Shown: positions 42,788 to 51,407, counted from the stretch's first letter. The stretch is 64,000 bases of DNA from Hyphomicrobiales bacterium (GCA_900472605.1 UCJD01000032.1:94026-158025), one strand, 5' to 3'. Numbers and translations: made by a program. Notes: generated by a model from the letters alone, not told the origin.

Positions 42788-44728
42788 ATGACGTTCGTTT
42801 TGGAGACCTTTGGAAAGCTGCGGTTGGCCGGCGAGGACGGCGGCGTTATAGCCTTGCCCGAGAAGGGGCTGCTGCTGCTTGCCTACCTTCTCACCCTCGA
42901 CGAGGGATCAGCGTACCGAACCACGATCGCCCGGTTCCTGTGGGGCGAAACGGACAACGGCGCATCCGATACGACTTTGCGAAAGCTGTTGTCCAGAGTG
43001 AAGGCCTATCAGAGCGAACTCGGGTCCAACTTCGTATCCTTCGAAGGCAGCACCATCGCGATCGATCGCGGGCTGCTGACGTCAGACTTCCACTCGGTCC
43101 GGGACGACGAGGCCCCAACGCCGTTCGCCCGGCTGCGGCGCCTGGTCAAGCTCCTCGACCAGCCCTTCCTCGGTCCGGTGAAGTGCCAAAGCCGGGAGTT
43201 CAAGACGTGGGTCGTCGATGAGGCAAACCGGCATGTCCAACTCCTCGAGCGGACGCTGAGACAGGCCCACGGTGACGCGCAGACGCGCGACGATGCGGAA
43301 GTGCTGCGTAAGGCGGCGGTCATCCTCTTCCGTTCCGAGCCGCAGGACCCGGAAACGCTACAGTTATTGCTGAAGATCTTCAATGCCGAGCAAGACGTTG
43401 AATCACTTCAGAATTACTTTGCCAAACGGCGCGGCTCGATCGAGCGCGGAGCCAAGTTCTCGGCACCCGATACCGGTAACGGCGGCACCAAGGTTGCGCC
43501 TGAAGCGAGAGCGCCTTCGCGCAGTGTCGCTCCCGCCGGCCTGTCGGTCGAGGCGGCCAGCATCGCCCATGCGATCCCGCGTCTCGTCCTGCTTCCGCCA
43601 AGCAACCAGACGCTCAGCCCCGAGGCTGGCCTGATCGCCTCGTCGCTGATCGAGGACATCACCATCGGCTTTTGCGCCTTCAACAGCCTGCGGGTGATCG
43701 CCCCCTACTCTGCGGTCCAGGTCGGCCACAATGTAGAAACCCAGGCCGCCTTCTTCGAACGGCAGGCCGTCAACTATGTGCTTGAGACGCGCATCAGCGG
43801 CAGCAGTGACGACGTGACGCTGTTTGCCCAGCTGATCTTCGTCGATGATGCGCAGGTCCTCTGGGCCGAGCGCTTTGGTCTGCGCCGTCTCGACCTGCTG
43901 CGCGACAAGCGCGCGATCTCTCGGCAGATCGCCTTGTCTGTCTCGCGCGAGATCGCCCGCCATGAGGAACAGCGCGCCGATATCGAGCTCAATCCTGAGG
44001 CCTATCACCGCTATCTGGTCGGCAAGCGGGACATGGCGCGCATGACGCTTCCCAATCTTCGGCGTGCGCGCAAGGAGATGAAGGCGGCGCTGGCAGCCAG
44101 CCCGGATTTCGCACCGGCGCTGAGTGCCATGGGGCGCACCTATTCCAAGGAATGGCTCCTGACTGCGCGCGGCGATATAGAACTCTTGAAGCAGGCGGAA
44201 AGCCTTTCCAGGCAAGCGATCGAGAAGCGTTCGGACTTCGCCGATGGCTACCGTGAGTTCGGGGTCGCCAAGCTGCTGCAGGGCGATTTCGACGAGAGCG
44301 CGGAGGCAATGGAAGTGGCCGAAGCGCTGGCGCCGCATTACGCCGACGTCATCGCCGATCACGCCGATACGCTGGTGCATTGCTCGCGACCGGGCATGGC
44401 TCTGCAGAAGATCGAGCGGGCGATCGAGCTCAACCCGCTGACACCAGACATGTATCTGTGGACGGCGGCAGGCGCCAACTACGCGCTCGGAGAATTCGGA
44501 TCGTCGATCGATTACATCGGCCAGATGTCCGACCCGAGCCTCGCCGACCGCCTGGCGGCCGCCAGCTGGGCGATGATGGGGAATGCCGACAAGGCGCGCA
44601 TTCTGGTGCGCCGGGTGCGCGAGGCAAACCCGAATTTCGACGTCGATACCTGGCTGGCAGCCGTGCCCAGCAAGGAGCAGTGGCATAAGGACCTCTATCG
44701 AGAGGGACTGAAGAAGGCAGGCTTTTAA
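42788..44728 (+). CDS. SARP-like winged-helix regulator with TPR domain
   Basis: Protein of 646 residues. The N-terminal 100 residues are a winged-helix of the SARP/OmpR type (LETFGKLRLAGEDGGVIALPEKGLLLLAYLL; FLWGETDNGASDTTLRKLLSRVKAY), followed by a bacterial transcriptional activation-like helical region. A middle domain resembles the adenylate-cyclase-associated TolB-like segment (LVLLPPSNQTLSPEAGLIASSLIEDITIGF), and the C-terminal 250 residues are TPR-like helices (NPEAYHRYLVGKRDMAR, LNPLTPDMYLWTAAGANYALGEF). It is a cytosolic activator type common in Rhizobiales. The ATG at 42788 follows AGAGGTGAA. The 72-residue gene follows by 25 bases. Confidence 0.83.
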   Translation: MTFVLETFGKLRLAGEDGGVIALPEKGLLLLAYLLTLDEGSAYRTTIARFLWGETDNGASDTTLRKLLSRVKAYQSELGSNFVSFEGSTIAIDRGLLTSDFHSVRDDEAPTPFARLRRLVKLLDQPFLGPVKCQSREFKTWVVDEANRHVQLLERTLRQAHGDAQTRDDAEVLRKAAVILFRSEPQDPETLQLLLKIFNAEQDVESLQNYFAKRRGSIERGAKFSAPDTGNGGTKVAPEARAPSRSVAPAGLSVEAASIAHAIPRLVLLPPSNQTLSPEAGLIASSLIEDITIGFCAFNSLRVIAPYSAVQVGHNVETQAAFFERQAVNYVLETRISGSSDDVTLFAQLIFVDDAQVLWAERFGLRRLDLLRDKRAISRQIALSVSREIARHEEQRADIELNPEAYHRYLVGKRDMARMTLPNLRRARKEMKAALAASPDFAPALSAMGRTYSKEWLLTARGDIELLKQAESLSRQAIEKRSDFADGYREFGVAKLLQGDFDESAEAMEVAEALAPHYADVIADHADTLVHCSRPGMALQKIERAIELNPLTPDMYLWTAAGANYALGEFGSSIDYIGQMSDPSLADRLAAASWAMMGNADKARILVRRVREANPNFDVDTWLAAVPSKEQWHKDLYREGLKKAGF

Positions 44729-44753
44729 CCGTTATCTTGGAGGGAAAGAGAAC

Positions 44754-44972
44754 ATGAGCAAAGTCGTTGTCATCAGCATCACCGGCGAAGATGGTCTTTG
44801 GGTCGCCGATCTCGACGCGGGAACCGTAATCCCGCTCGATCCGCCGGCATCAAGCAAGCTGAAGGAGGTTGCCGACCTCCGCAAGAGTGGCACGTCCATC
44901 GTGAAGGGCGTGAATTTTGCAGTGGTGGTGAAGTCCGAGAAGGAAGCCGCGTCCGGGCACTACGAAGGCTAG
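44754..44972 (+). CDS. Small conserved-type protein, 72 residues
   Basis: A short protein with an excellent ribosome-binding site (TTGGAGGGAAAGAGAAC). It has a hydrophobic beta-like start (KVVVISITGEDGLWVADL), a central PLDPPASSKLKEVADLRKSG, then SIVKGVNFAVVVKSEKEAASGHYEG. It contains no cysteine and no signal peptide. I do not recognise a family. It is 25 bases after the SARP/TPR gene and opposite an orphan TfuA, so a modified-peptide precursor is conceivable but unsupported; a small partner of the regulator is as likely. Confidence 0.7.
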   Translation: MSKVVVISITGEDGLWVADLDAGTVIPLDPPASSKLKEVADLRKSGTSIVKGVNFAVVVKSEKEAASGHYEG

Positions 44973-45001
44973 CCGGGAAAAGAAATCCGGATCCATCAAT
45001 T

Positions 45002-45031
45002 GGTCGGCGCCTTGTGGTCAAGGCGTCGGCC
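45002..45031 (+). terminator. Strong hairpin after the 72-residue gene
   Basis: A 13-bp stem, 45002-45014 with 45019-45031 (GGTCGGCGCCTTG / CAAGGCGTCGGCC, two G-T pairs), has loop TGGT. There is no T-run, so it is a probable 3' end by position, possibly needing Rho. Confidence 0.55.
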
Positions 45032-45167
45032 TAATTGCGCGCATTGCCTCTCAACGTGCGGAGACCACGTCTCCGACAATACACGATCGTGACTCACCCG
45101 CCGATTTTGCGCAGCCAAACTGCGCAGAACGACGCCGTCATATCAAAATAAGCGCAAAAACTCTTAA

Positions 45168-45187
45168 ATTAGATCATGCGATCTAAT
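45168..45187. promoter_or_regulatory. Palindromic operator upstream of the sulfur operon
   Basis: ATTAGATC-ATGC-GATCTAAT is a perfect 8-bp inverted repeat with a 4-base centre, about 88 bases before the desulfurase-like GTG start. AT-rich dyads like this are bound by ArsR-family persulfide or metal sensors (BigR, SqrR), which control persulfide dioxygenase operons elsewhere; no such regulator gene is in the window. Confidence 0.6.
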
Positions 45188-45274
45188 ATGGACCAATCTT
45201 GCCTAAAATCAGGTGAGTGTGCTTCGTCCGATCCAGATTACAATCCACGTCGTCTTCAAGGAAGGAGAACGACC

Positions 45275-46774
45275 GTGGAAACCCCTCGCCTCGCCCCAGC
45301 CCAAACAGCGACCGCATTGTCGAGATTTCGCGACAGCCTCAGAGGCGCCGATCTCATCGCCACTCTCCGCGATGGGCTGGTTGGAGCGAATGCGAAGATA
45401 TCCGGCCCCTGTGGCGAGAAGAACCTCGTCTACGCCGACTATGTCGCGTCGGGCCGGGCGCTCCATCAGGTCGAGCGTTTCATTCTCGAAGAGGTTCTTC
45501 CCTATTACGCCAACAGTCACACCGAGGCCTCCTATTGCGGGGGCTTCATGACGCGCATGCGCCGGGAAGCGCGCGGCTTGATCGGCGGTCTCTGCGGTGC
45601 CAATGGCGACCATGCGGTCATCTTCACAGGCTCCGGCGCGACAGCCGGGATCAACCGGCTGGTCTCGCTGTTCGGCGTGACGGACGCGGTTGCTTCGGGC
45701 AAGCGCGTTCGCGTCGTCATCGGCCCCTACGAGCATCACTCCAATATCCTGCCCTGGCGCGAAAGCGGCGCGGAGATCGTCGAGGTCGCCGAGCGGGCGT
45801 CGGGCGGCCCTGATCTTGCGCTTCTTGAAGCAGCACTGCGCGACAGCAAGGCCGATCTGACGATCTGCACTCTCTCCGCCGCCTCGAATATCACCGGCAT
45901 CACCAGCGACGTCGCCACGATCACCAGGATCGTCAAGGCCGCCGGCGCCAGGATGATCTGGGACTACGCTGGCGCCGGCCCCTATGTGCCGATTTCCATG
46001 TCGCCCGCCCACGATGTCCAGATCGACGCCATCGTCGTTTCGCCGCACAAGTTTATCGGCGGCCCGGGGTCCTCTGGCGTTTTGATCGTACGGCGCGATG
46101 CGGTCTCCGCGACCAAGCCGTCCTGGCCGGGCGGCGGTACCGTCAAGTTCGTGTCGCCCACCACCCATGATTACAGCGACAGCCTCGAAGCGCGAGAGGA
46201 AGCCGGCACGCCGAATGTCGTCGGCGACATCAGGGCGGCGCTCGCCTTCATCGTCAAGGACGCGATCGGCGCGCAGACCATGGCCGAGCGCAACCATGCG
46301 CTGGCCGAGCGTGCCTTCAGCGCCTGGAAGCATATCGAGCGGCTGGAAATCCTCGGCCTGCCCAGCCCAGCGCGGCTGCCGATCTTCTCGTTCCGCGTGA
46401 AGGATAGAAAGGGCGGCTATGTCCACCAGCAGTTGATCACGCGGATGCTCAGCGACCGCTTTGGTATTCAGGCGCGCGGCGGATGCGCATGCGCCGGGCC
46501 TTATGTGCACCGCCTGCTGTCGATCGATGAGCACCAGTCCGAGGCGATCCGGCAGGCCATTCTTTCCGGCGACGAGATCATGAAGCCGGGTTTTGTAAGG
46601 CTGAATTTCAGCGTTCTGCTTGATGACGACAAGGTCCGGTTCATTCTCGATTCCGTCGCGCAGATCGCGGTCGATGCGACTGCCTTTGAGGGGGATTACG
46701 ACTTCGATCCGAGCCGGGCGATCTTTTTCCCGCGCGTGACGGCCACGGAAGGCGTAGTCCATGCAGCAGCCTGA
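45275..46774 (+). CDS. Class V aminotransferase, cysteine desulfurase-like
   Basis: PLP enzyme of 499 residues in the aminotransferase class V/cysteine desulfurase group. The PLP lysine is in VVSPHKFIGGPGSSGVL, a dinucleotide-like PLP-phosphate loop is GSGATAGINRL, and ARGGCACAGPYVHRL carries cysteines where SufS-type enzymes hold the active cysteine. The N-terminal VYADYVASGRALHQVERFI and PYYANSHTEASY are normal for the group. The start is GTG at 45275 after AAGGAGAAC; the longer reading crosses the palindromic operator. It overlaps the persulfide dioxygenase-like gene by 14 bases, so the pair probably makes and oxidises sulfane sulfur. Confidence 0.86.
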   Translation: METPRLAPAQTATALSRFRDSLRGADLIATLRDGLVGANAKISGPCGEKNLVYADYVASGRALHQVERFILEEVLPYYANSHTEASYCGGFMTRMRREARGLIGGLCGANGDHAVIFTGSGATAGINRLVSLFGVTDAVASGKRVRVVIGPYEHHSNILPWRESGAEIVEVAERASGGPDLALLEAALRDSKADLTICTLSAASNITGITSDVATITRIVKAAGARMIWDYAGAGPYVPISMSPAHDVQIDAIVVSPHKFIGGPGSSGVLIVRRDAVSATKPSWPGGGTVKFVSPTTHDYSDSLEAREEAGTPNVVGDIRAALAFIVKDAIGAQTMAERNHALAERAFSAWKHIERLEILGLPSPARLPIFSFRVKDRKGGYVHQQLITRMLSDRFGIQARGGCACAGPYVHRLLSIDEHQSEAIRQAILSGDEIMKPGFVRLNFSVLLDDDKVRFILDSVAQIAVDATAFEGDYDFDPSRAIFFPRVTATEGVVHAAA

Positions 46775-47639
46775 GGTCGCCGGCTTTCACGATGTGCGAA
46801 CGGGCAGCATTCAGTATGTGGTTTCCTGCCCGAATAGCCGCAAATGCGCCATCATCGATCCCGTGCTCGATTTCGATGAGAAATCGGGCTCGACGGCAAC
46901 GACGAATGCCGACCGCCTTCTCGACCACATCGCGCGCCATGAGCTGACGCTCGAGTGGATCCTCGACACGCATCCGCATGCGGACCATTTCTCCGCCGCC
47001 GCCTACCTGAAGGCGCGGACCGGCGCGCCGACGGCGATCGGCGAGCATGTGATGCAGGTGCAGAAGATCTGGAAACAGATCTACAATTGGCCGGACCTTG
47101 CCTGCGACGGATCGCAATGGGACCGGCTGTTTTCCGACGGCGACACGTTCGGGATCGGCGATCTGCAGGTCCGTGTGATGCATTCACCGGGGCACACGCT
47201 GGCGTCGATCAGCTATATCATAGGCGACGCGGCCTTCATCCATGACACGCTCTTCATGCCCGATAGCGGCTCGGCGCGGGCGGATTTCCCCGGCGGCAGC
47301 GCCGACAGCCTGTGGACGTCGATCGGGCGCATTCTGAGCCTGCCCGACGAGACCCGGCTTTTTACCGGCCACGACTATATGCCCGGCGGACGCCAGGCCC
47401 TGTGGGAAAGCTCGGTCGCGGAACAAAGGCAGAAGAACCCGCATGTCGCCGGCCGGTCCCGCGCAGAGTTCATCGAGATCAGAGAGGCCCGCGACAGAAC
47501 CCTGCCGATGCCGAAGCTGATCTTGCATGCGCTGCAGGTCAATATCCGCGGCGGCGCGCTGCCGGAGCCCGAGGCCGATGGCCGGCGCTACCTGAAGATC
47601 CCGCTCGACGCCCTGCCCGGATCGGTCTGGGGGAGGTGA
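46761..47639 (+). CDS. MBL-fold hydrolase, persulfide dioxygenase-like
   Basis: Metallo-beta-lactamase fold protein of 292 residues. The metal motif is DTHPHADHFSAAAYL (HxHxDH). Further ligands are in MHSPGHTLASISYII and the conserved Asp near FIHDTLFMPDSGSARADFPGG; FTGHDYMPGGR is C-terminal. The DTLFMPDxGxxRxDFPGG and TGHDY pattern is that of ETHE1/Blh persulfide dioxygenases, which oxidise glutathione persulfide to sulfite. It overlaps the desulfurase-like gene and is followed by a TauE/SafE exporter, matching a route from persulfide to sulfite to export. Confidence 0.88.
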   Translation: MQQPEVAGFHDVRTGSIQYVVSCPNSRKCAIIDPVLDFDEKSGSTATTNADRLLDHIARHELTLEWILDTHPHADHFSAAAYLKARTGAPTAIGEHVMQVQKIWKQIYNWPDLACDGSQWDRLFSDGDTFGIGDLQVRVMHSPGHTLASISYIIGDAAFIHDTLFMPDSGSARADFPGGSADSLWTSIGRILSLPDETRLFTGHDYMPGGRQALWESSVAEQRQKNPHVAGRSRAEFIEIREARDRTLPMPKLILHALQVNIRGGALPEPEADGRRYLKIPLDALPGSVWGR

Positions 47640-47643
47640 CGCG

Positions 47644-48426
47644 GTGGATGGATCGCTCCAGCACGTCCTTTTCGCGCTCGGCTCCGGCTCGCTGGTCGGA
47701 TGCACGCTGGGTCTGATCGGCGGCGGCGGCTCGATCCTCGCAACGCCGCTTTTGATGTATGCCGTTGGAATGCGCGACGTTCACACGGCAATCGGAACCG
47801 GCGCGCTCGCCGTCTCCGCCAATGCCTATCTCAACCTAGCCGGTCACGCCGCCAAGGGGCACGTCTGGTGGCGCTGCGCGCTGATCTTCGCGGTCGCCGG
47901 CGCGATCGGCGCCTATCTCGGATCGAGCCTTGGCAAGCTCGTCGACGGCCAGAGGCTGCTCTTCATGTTCGGCCTGCTGATGATGTTCGTCAGCTTCGCC
48001 ATGAGAAAGACCCGCACTGCCTCTGACGTCACCGCCCGCTCGCTGACCATGGCGGTGCACGGCAAGACGACCGCGATCGCGCTGCTGACCGGCCTGTTCT
48101 CAGGCTTCTTCGGTATCGGCGGCGGCTTCCTGATCGTGCCGGCGCTGCTGCTGGCAACGGGCATGCCCCTTATCAACGCCGTCGGCACCTCGCTCATGGC
48201 CGTCGGCACCTTCGGGCTGACGACAGCCGCCAACTATGCGACATCAGGTCTGATTGATTGGCCTACCGCGGGCTATTTCATCGCGGGCGGCATTGGCGGC
48301 GGTGTCATCGGAACGATCGCGGCGACGCGGCTTGCCGACCAGCGCAACACGCTGGCGACGATTTTCCGCGGCGTCATATTCGCCGTCAGCCTTTATGTGC
48401 TGTGGCGCAGCTACATCGCGCTTTAG
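47644..48426 (+). CDS. Sulfite exporter TauE/SafE family protein
   Basis: TSUP-family membrane protein of 260 residues with about eight hydrophobic segments in two repeats. Each repeat begins with a glycine-rich signature: GCTLGLIGGGGSILATPLLMY and FSGFFGIGGGFLIVPALLL. The family exports sulfite or sulfonates. It starts with GTG at 47644, five bases after the dioxygenase stop, as last gene of the sulfur operon. It presumably removes sulfite made by the dioxygenase. Confidence 0.9.
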   Translation: MDGSLQHVLFALGSGSLVGCTLGLIGGGGSILATPLLMYAVGMRDVHTAIGTGALAVSANAYLNLAGHAAKGHVWWRCALIFAVAGAIGAYLGSSLGKLVDGQRLLFMFGLLMMFVSFAMRKTRTASDVTARSLTMAVHGKTTAIALLTGLFSGFFGIGGGFLIVPALLLATGMPLINAVGTSLMAVGTFGLTTAANYATSGLIDWPTAGYFIAGGIGGGVIGTIAATRLADQRNTLATIFRGVIFAVSLYVLWRSYIAL

Positions 48427-48430
48427 CCTC

Positions 48431-49351
48431 TCAGGGCCGCTCGGCGATGCCCGAGCCGGACGCCGGGTTGTTCTTCGACTGCGCGCGATGTTCCCGCCAC
48501 ATGGTGAAAAGGCCGGCCCCGACCACGATCGCGGAGCCGATCAGCATGTTCCAGCTCAGCGTCTCACCGAAGAACATCACCGCGATCACGGCGCCGACCA
48601 CCAGCTGAAGATAGGCGAGCGGCTGCACCTCGGAGGCCTGCAGCGAATCATAGGCGCGGATCAGGCAATAGTGGCTGACCGTGCCGCAGACGCAGAGCGC
48701 TGCGACCATCGGCCAGTCCGAGACGGCGATCGGCGTCCAGTAAAAGGGACCAAGCAGCGAGATCGCCGCCGCGCCGCCCACAGCGGTGTAGGCGAGGCTG
48801 GTAAACGTCGAATCGTTGCGGCTGACCGCCCTCGTGGCCACGCTATAGAGCGCGAACATGGTGGCGCAGGCGAGTGGCACGAGAAGATAGAGGCTGAAGG
48901 CGCCTCCCGTCGGGTTGATGATCAAAAGCACGCCGAACAGACCGGCGACAACGGCAAGCCAACGCCGCCAGCCGACATGTTCGCCGAGGAACGGGATCGA
49001 CAGGATGGTCACGATCAGCGGTGTCGATTGAAAGATGGCCTGGGTGATGGCAAGCCCGGTATGCGCCAGGCCGAACACGAAGAGCGCGATTTCCGCCACC
49101 AGCAGCACGCCACGCATGACCTGCATCAGCGGGTGTTTCGTGACGAAGGCGCCGCGCACGCCACCGGGCTTGCGCATCGCCAGCAGCATCACGAAAGCCG
49201 CGAACGCCCAGAAGCGGATCATGGTGATCAGGATCGGTGAATATCGTTCGCCAAGATACTTCGAAAAGCTGTCCTGAACCGCGAAGATGAAAACCGCAGC
49301 CAGGGTGAATATGTAGCCCTGCAGCTTCGGGCTGCTACTTTTAATGTCCAT
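48431..49351 (-). CDS. EamA/DMT superfamily transporter
   Basis: Membrane protein of 306 residues with ten hydrophobic segments in two EamA repeats (IFTLAAVFIFAVQDSFSKYLGE; ATMFALYSVATRAVSRND). The drug/metabolite transporter family exports metabolites; the substrate is unknown. The ATG at 49351 (MDIKSSSPKLQGYIF) is preferred to 49414 because it starts next to the first membrane segment and follows CCGGAGACG. It converges with the TauE gene. Confidence 0.85.
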   Translation of the reverse strand: MDIKSSSPKLQGYIFTLAAVFIFAVQDSFSKYLGERYSPILITMIRFWAFAAFVMLLAMRKPGGVRGAFVTKHPLMQVMRGVLLVAEIALFVFGLAHTGLAITQAIFQSTPLIVTILSIPFLGEHVGWRRWLAVVAGLFGVLLIINPTGGAFSLYLLVPLACATMFALYSVATRAVSRNDSTFTSLAYTAVGGAAAISLLGPFYWTPIAVSDWPMVAALCVCGTVSHYCLIRAYDSLQASEVQPLAYLQLVVGAVIAVMFFGETLSWNMLIGSAIVVGAGLFTMWREHRAQSKNNPASGSGIAERP

Positions 49352-49579
49352 CGTCTCCGGCACCGCGTCTGCTCGCTTTGCCCCTGGACTAATCCAGCCC
49401 ATGCCACCGCTCAAGCCACGAAACCCGCCGAATCGGGCACATATCCATGTTTATTTCGCACTGCGGCATGACCCGGCCGACACTCGCCGCATGAAGTTCG
49501 AACAGGGTGGCAAGAGGCGTTGATGGCCTGCGGGTTCAATGACATAGTGCCGGCGCACCGATCCATAGCATATGAAGAC

Positions 49580-50452
49580 ATGAGCATGAGCAATTCCACC
49601 GCCGCGCCCTCCCCGACCTCAGCAACCAAGCGTCCCATGGCCAGGATCAGCCTGAAATGGTCGATGATCGAGGAGGATGGTCTTTCGATCCTCGAAAAGT
49701 TCCAGCTGCTGCGCGATCTCGGTTTCGATGGGGTCGAGCTCGATTCGCCAAACGCGCTGCCGCAGAACGAGGTGCTCGCGGCGCGGGACAAGACAGGCGT
49801 CGCCATTCCCGGGCTGGTCAATTCCATGCACTGGAAGACGCCGCTCACGGATGCCGATCCGGCCGTGCGACAGGCCTGCGTCGATTCCATGATCACCGCC
49901 TTGCGCGAGGCCAAACTCTACGGCGCCGATACGGTCCTGCTCGTGCCCGGCGTCGTGCGCAACAGCCCGACGAGCTACAAGACGGCCTATGCCTGCGCGT
50001 TGCAGGAAATCGCCAGGATCGTGCCCTATGCGGAAGAGACAGGCGTCTCGATCGCGCTCGAGAACGTCTGGAACGAGTTCCTGATCAGCCCGCTCGAAGC
50101 AGCCGCCTTTGTCGATGCCTGCAACCACCCCAAGGTCGGCTGGTATTTCGATGTCGGCAACGTGCTGCGCTACGGCCGCCCGACCGATTGGATCGAGGCG
50201 CTCGGCCACCGCATCCTCAAGATCGACGTCAAGGAATACAGCCTCGACAAGATGAACAGCGAGGGTCCGTGGAAGGGTTTCGAGGTGGAGATCGGCGACG
50301 GCGATTGCGATTGGGCAACCGTCAACCGCGCTCTTGCCGATGTTGGCTATTCCGGCTGGGCCTCGGTCGAGGTGCCGGGCGGCGATCGCAAGCGGCTGGC
50401 CGAAATCAAGGAACGCGTCGACCGTATATCCATGTTGGCCGCGCCGCTCTGA
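49580..50452 (+). CDS. Sugar phosphate isomerase/epimerase family TIM-barrel protein
   Basis: Xylose isomerase-like TIM-barrel (AP endonuclease 2 superfamily), about 290 residues. Features include LRDLGFDGVELDSPN, LVNSMHWKTPL, the metal-binding Glu in SIALENVWNEFLISP, VGWYFDVGNVLRYG and LKIDVKEYS, resembling UlaE/hexulose-6-phosphate-type epimerases and hydroxypyruvate isomerase. The start is uncertain: 49580 and 49586 are both ATG, and 49520 would extend it. It begins a carbohydrate cluster with a second TIM-barrel protein, a GMC oxidoreductase and a MocA-type oxidoreductase. A 277-bp repeat begins 6 bases after its stop. Confidence 0.84.
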   Translation: MSMSNSTAAPSPTSATKRPMARISLKWSMIEEDGLSILEKFQLLRDLGFDGVELDSPNALPQNEVLAARDKTGVAIPGLVNSMHWKTPLTDADPAVRQACVDSMITALREAKLYGADTVLLVPGVVRNSPTSYKTAYACALQEIARIVPYAEETGVSIALENVWNEFLISPLEAAAFVDACNHPKVGWYFDVGNVLRYGRPTDWIEALGHRILKIDVKEYSLDKMNSEGPWKGFEVEIGDGDCDWATVNRALADVGYSGWASVEVPGGDRKRLAEIKERVDRISMLAAPL

Positions 50453-50457
50453 TTTTA

Positions 50458-50734
50458 CTAGAGCGGTTCATTGTTAAATGGAAACGGTTCTGCCGGAGCA
50501 GGTTTTCGTCAGGGCAAAGGCGATTGGCGAAGGGCATACCCCTAGGTACGGTCGAGCCGATCGCCTTTGATCCTGGCGGAAAGATGCCCGGCCCCTCGGG
50601 TTGGCTGAAACGGGCCGCCTGATCGTCCGGCCGGCTTGGCCGTATGCTTAGGCTACGACGCGCGCCAGCCGGACGACCATCCGACTCCGTTTGAGCCAAC
50701 AGAACCGATTCCATTTAACAATGAACCGCTCTAG
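50458..50734. repeat. 277-bp mosaic palindromic repeat (RIME/MITE-like)
   Basis: The ends are inverted repeats of 35 bases with one mismatch: 50458-50492 starts CTAGAGCGGTTCATTG and its reverse complement ends at 50734. Inside are further hairpins: CAAAGGCGAT at 50515-50524 with ATCGCCTTTG near 50560-50569, and TCGTCCGG with CCGGACGA around 50625-50690. Such multi-palindrome intergenic elements are known in Rhizobiaceae (RIME and similar). There is no transposase, so it is a non-autonomous element. The last CTAG supplies the TAG stop codon of the neighbouring toxin gene. Confidence 0.8.
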
Positions 50735-51156
50735 CGCTTGGCCAAAGCAACCCTTCCCTTCTTCATCGTCTCATGAAGTTTGGCCTTAATGAGATCGAAG
50801 AGTTCAGGCGGGATCATTCCATAATGATATCTGTTCGGATCAGACGGTAACGCCCTAAGATGTATGCCGGGCCACTCGAACCTATTGACCTCGCTTACGC
50901 GAATCCAGTTGGCGTCATCATCCAGGCCGAGTTGACTACGGAGTTCTGCCGGAACCTCGATCGAGAGGTCTTCCTCGCCAAATTCGGGTGGTGAATGCGT
51001 GATCGGGACGACAATCCTATCATTGGTCCGAGAGTGATAAACGACGATGGCACAAGGCCGATCCTTGCTGCCCAAAGCGAAACCTTCGCTTTTTTCCTTA
51101 TCCCACAGGTAATTGTATCGGACGACAAGGCCTGCGACCGGCGTCGGGTAACTCAC
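50731..51156 (-). CDS. Putative toxin (PemK/MazF-like) of a toxin-antitoxin pair
   Basis: Protein of 141 residues starting at GTG 51156, overlapping the antitoxin stop as GTGA. Sequence features are PTPVAGLVVRYNYLW, KDRPCAIVVYHSRTNDRIVVPITHSP and WIRVSEVNRFEWPGIHL. These resemble the beta-barrel of PemK/MazF-type endoribonuclease toxins (GxVVxYxY...RPCxIV...VxPITH), but I cannot confirm the family. Its stop codon lies in the terminal CTAG of the 277-bp repeat, so the C-terminus may have been changed by the element. The gene order, antitoxin first with overlap, fits a type II toxin-antitoxin operon. Confidence 0.65.
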   Translation of the reverse strand: MSYPTPVAGLVVRYNYLWDKEKSEGFALGSKDRPCAIVVYHSRTNDRIVVPITHSPPEFGEEDLSIEVPAELRSQLGLDDDANWIRVSEVNRFEWPGIHLRALPSDPNRYHYGMIPPELFDLIKAKLHETMKKGRVALAKR

Positions 51157-51407
51157 TCGGAAACTTTTCCGTACTCGGAGTTCATGATCAACGCCATGGT
51201 TTCGTCATCCATTTCGCTGACACGTATCACCTCGCGCTCACGCCTGATCATGTCATGGTAATGGGTAAGTTCCGAGGCGGACAGGAAGCCTCCGATCGTG
51301 CGATCATGCGCGGTGATCTCAATGACCCCCTCCGACTGTACGCGTTCCCTGAATGTCGTGAATTTGCGAGCGAATTCGGTAGCGGAAACTTTTAAAGCCT
51401 GAGCCAT
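51153..51407 (-). CDS. Putative antitoxin (Phd/YefM-like)
   Basis: Protein of 84 residues starting MAQALKVSATEFARKFTTFRERVQSEG. The pattern ATEFARKFxxxxERVxxEGVIEITAHDRTIGGFLS resembles Phd/prevent-host-death antitoxins, which bind DNA by the N-terminus and toxin by the C-terminus. The C-terminal part is acidic (SEMDDETMALIMNSEYGKVSE), as is common for toxin-binding tails. It precedes and overlaps the toxin gene. A 28-bp palindrome 20 bases upstream is a likely autorepression operator. Confidence 0.7.
   Translation of the reverse strand: MAQALKVSATEFARKFTTFRERVQSEGVIEITAHDRTIGGFLSASELTHYHDMIRREREVIRVSEMDDETMALIMNSEYGKVSE

Noticed and set aside
45209..46762. 517-codon minus-strand frame opposite the desulfurase-like gene
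   Set aside because: It is a high-GC antisense frame; the plus-strand protein has PLP-family motifs throughout.
50458..50734. Insertion sequence
   Set aside because: No transposase frame lies between the inverted repeats; the 277-bp size and internal hairpins fit a non-autonomous mosaic repeat.
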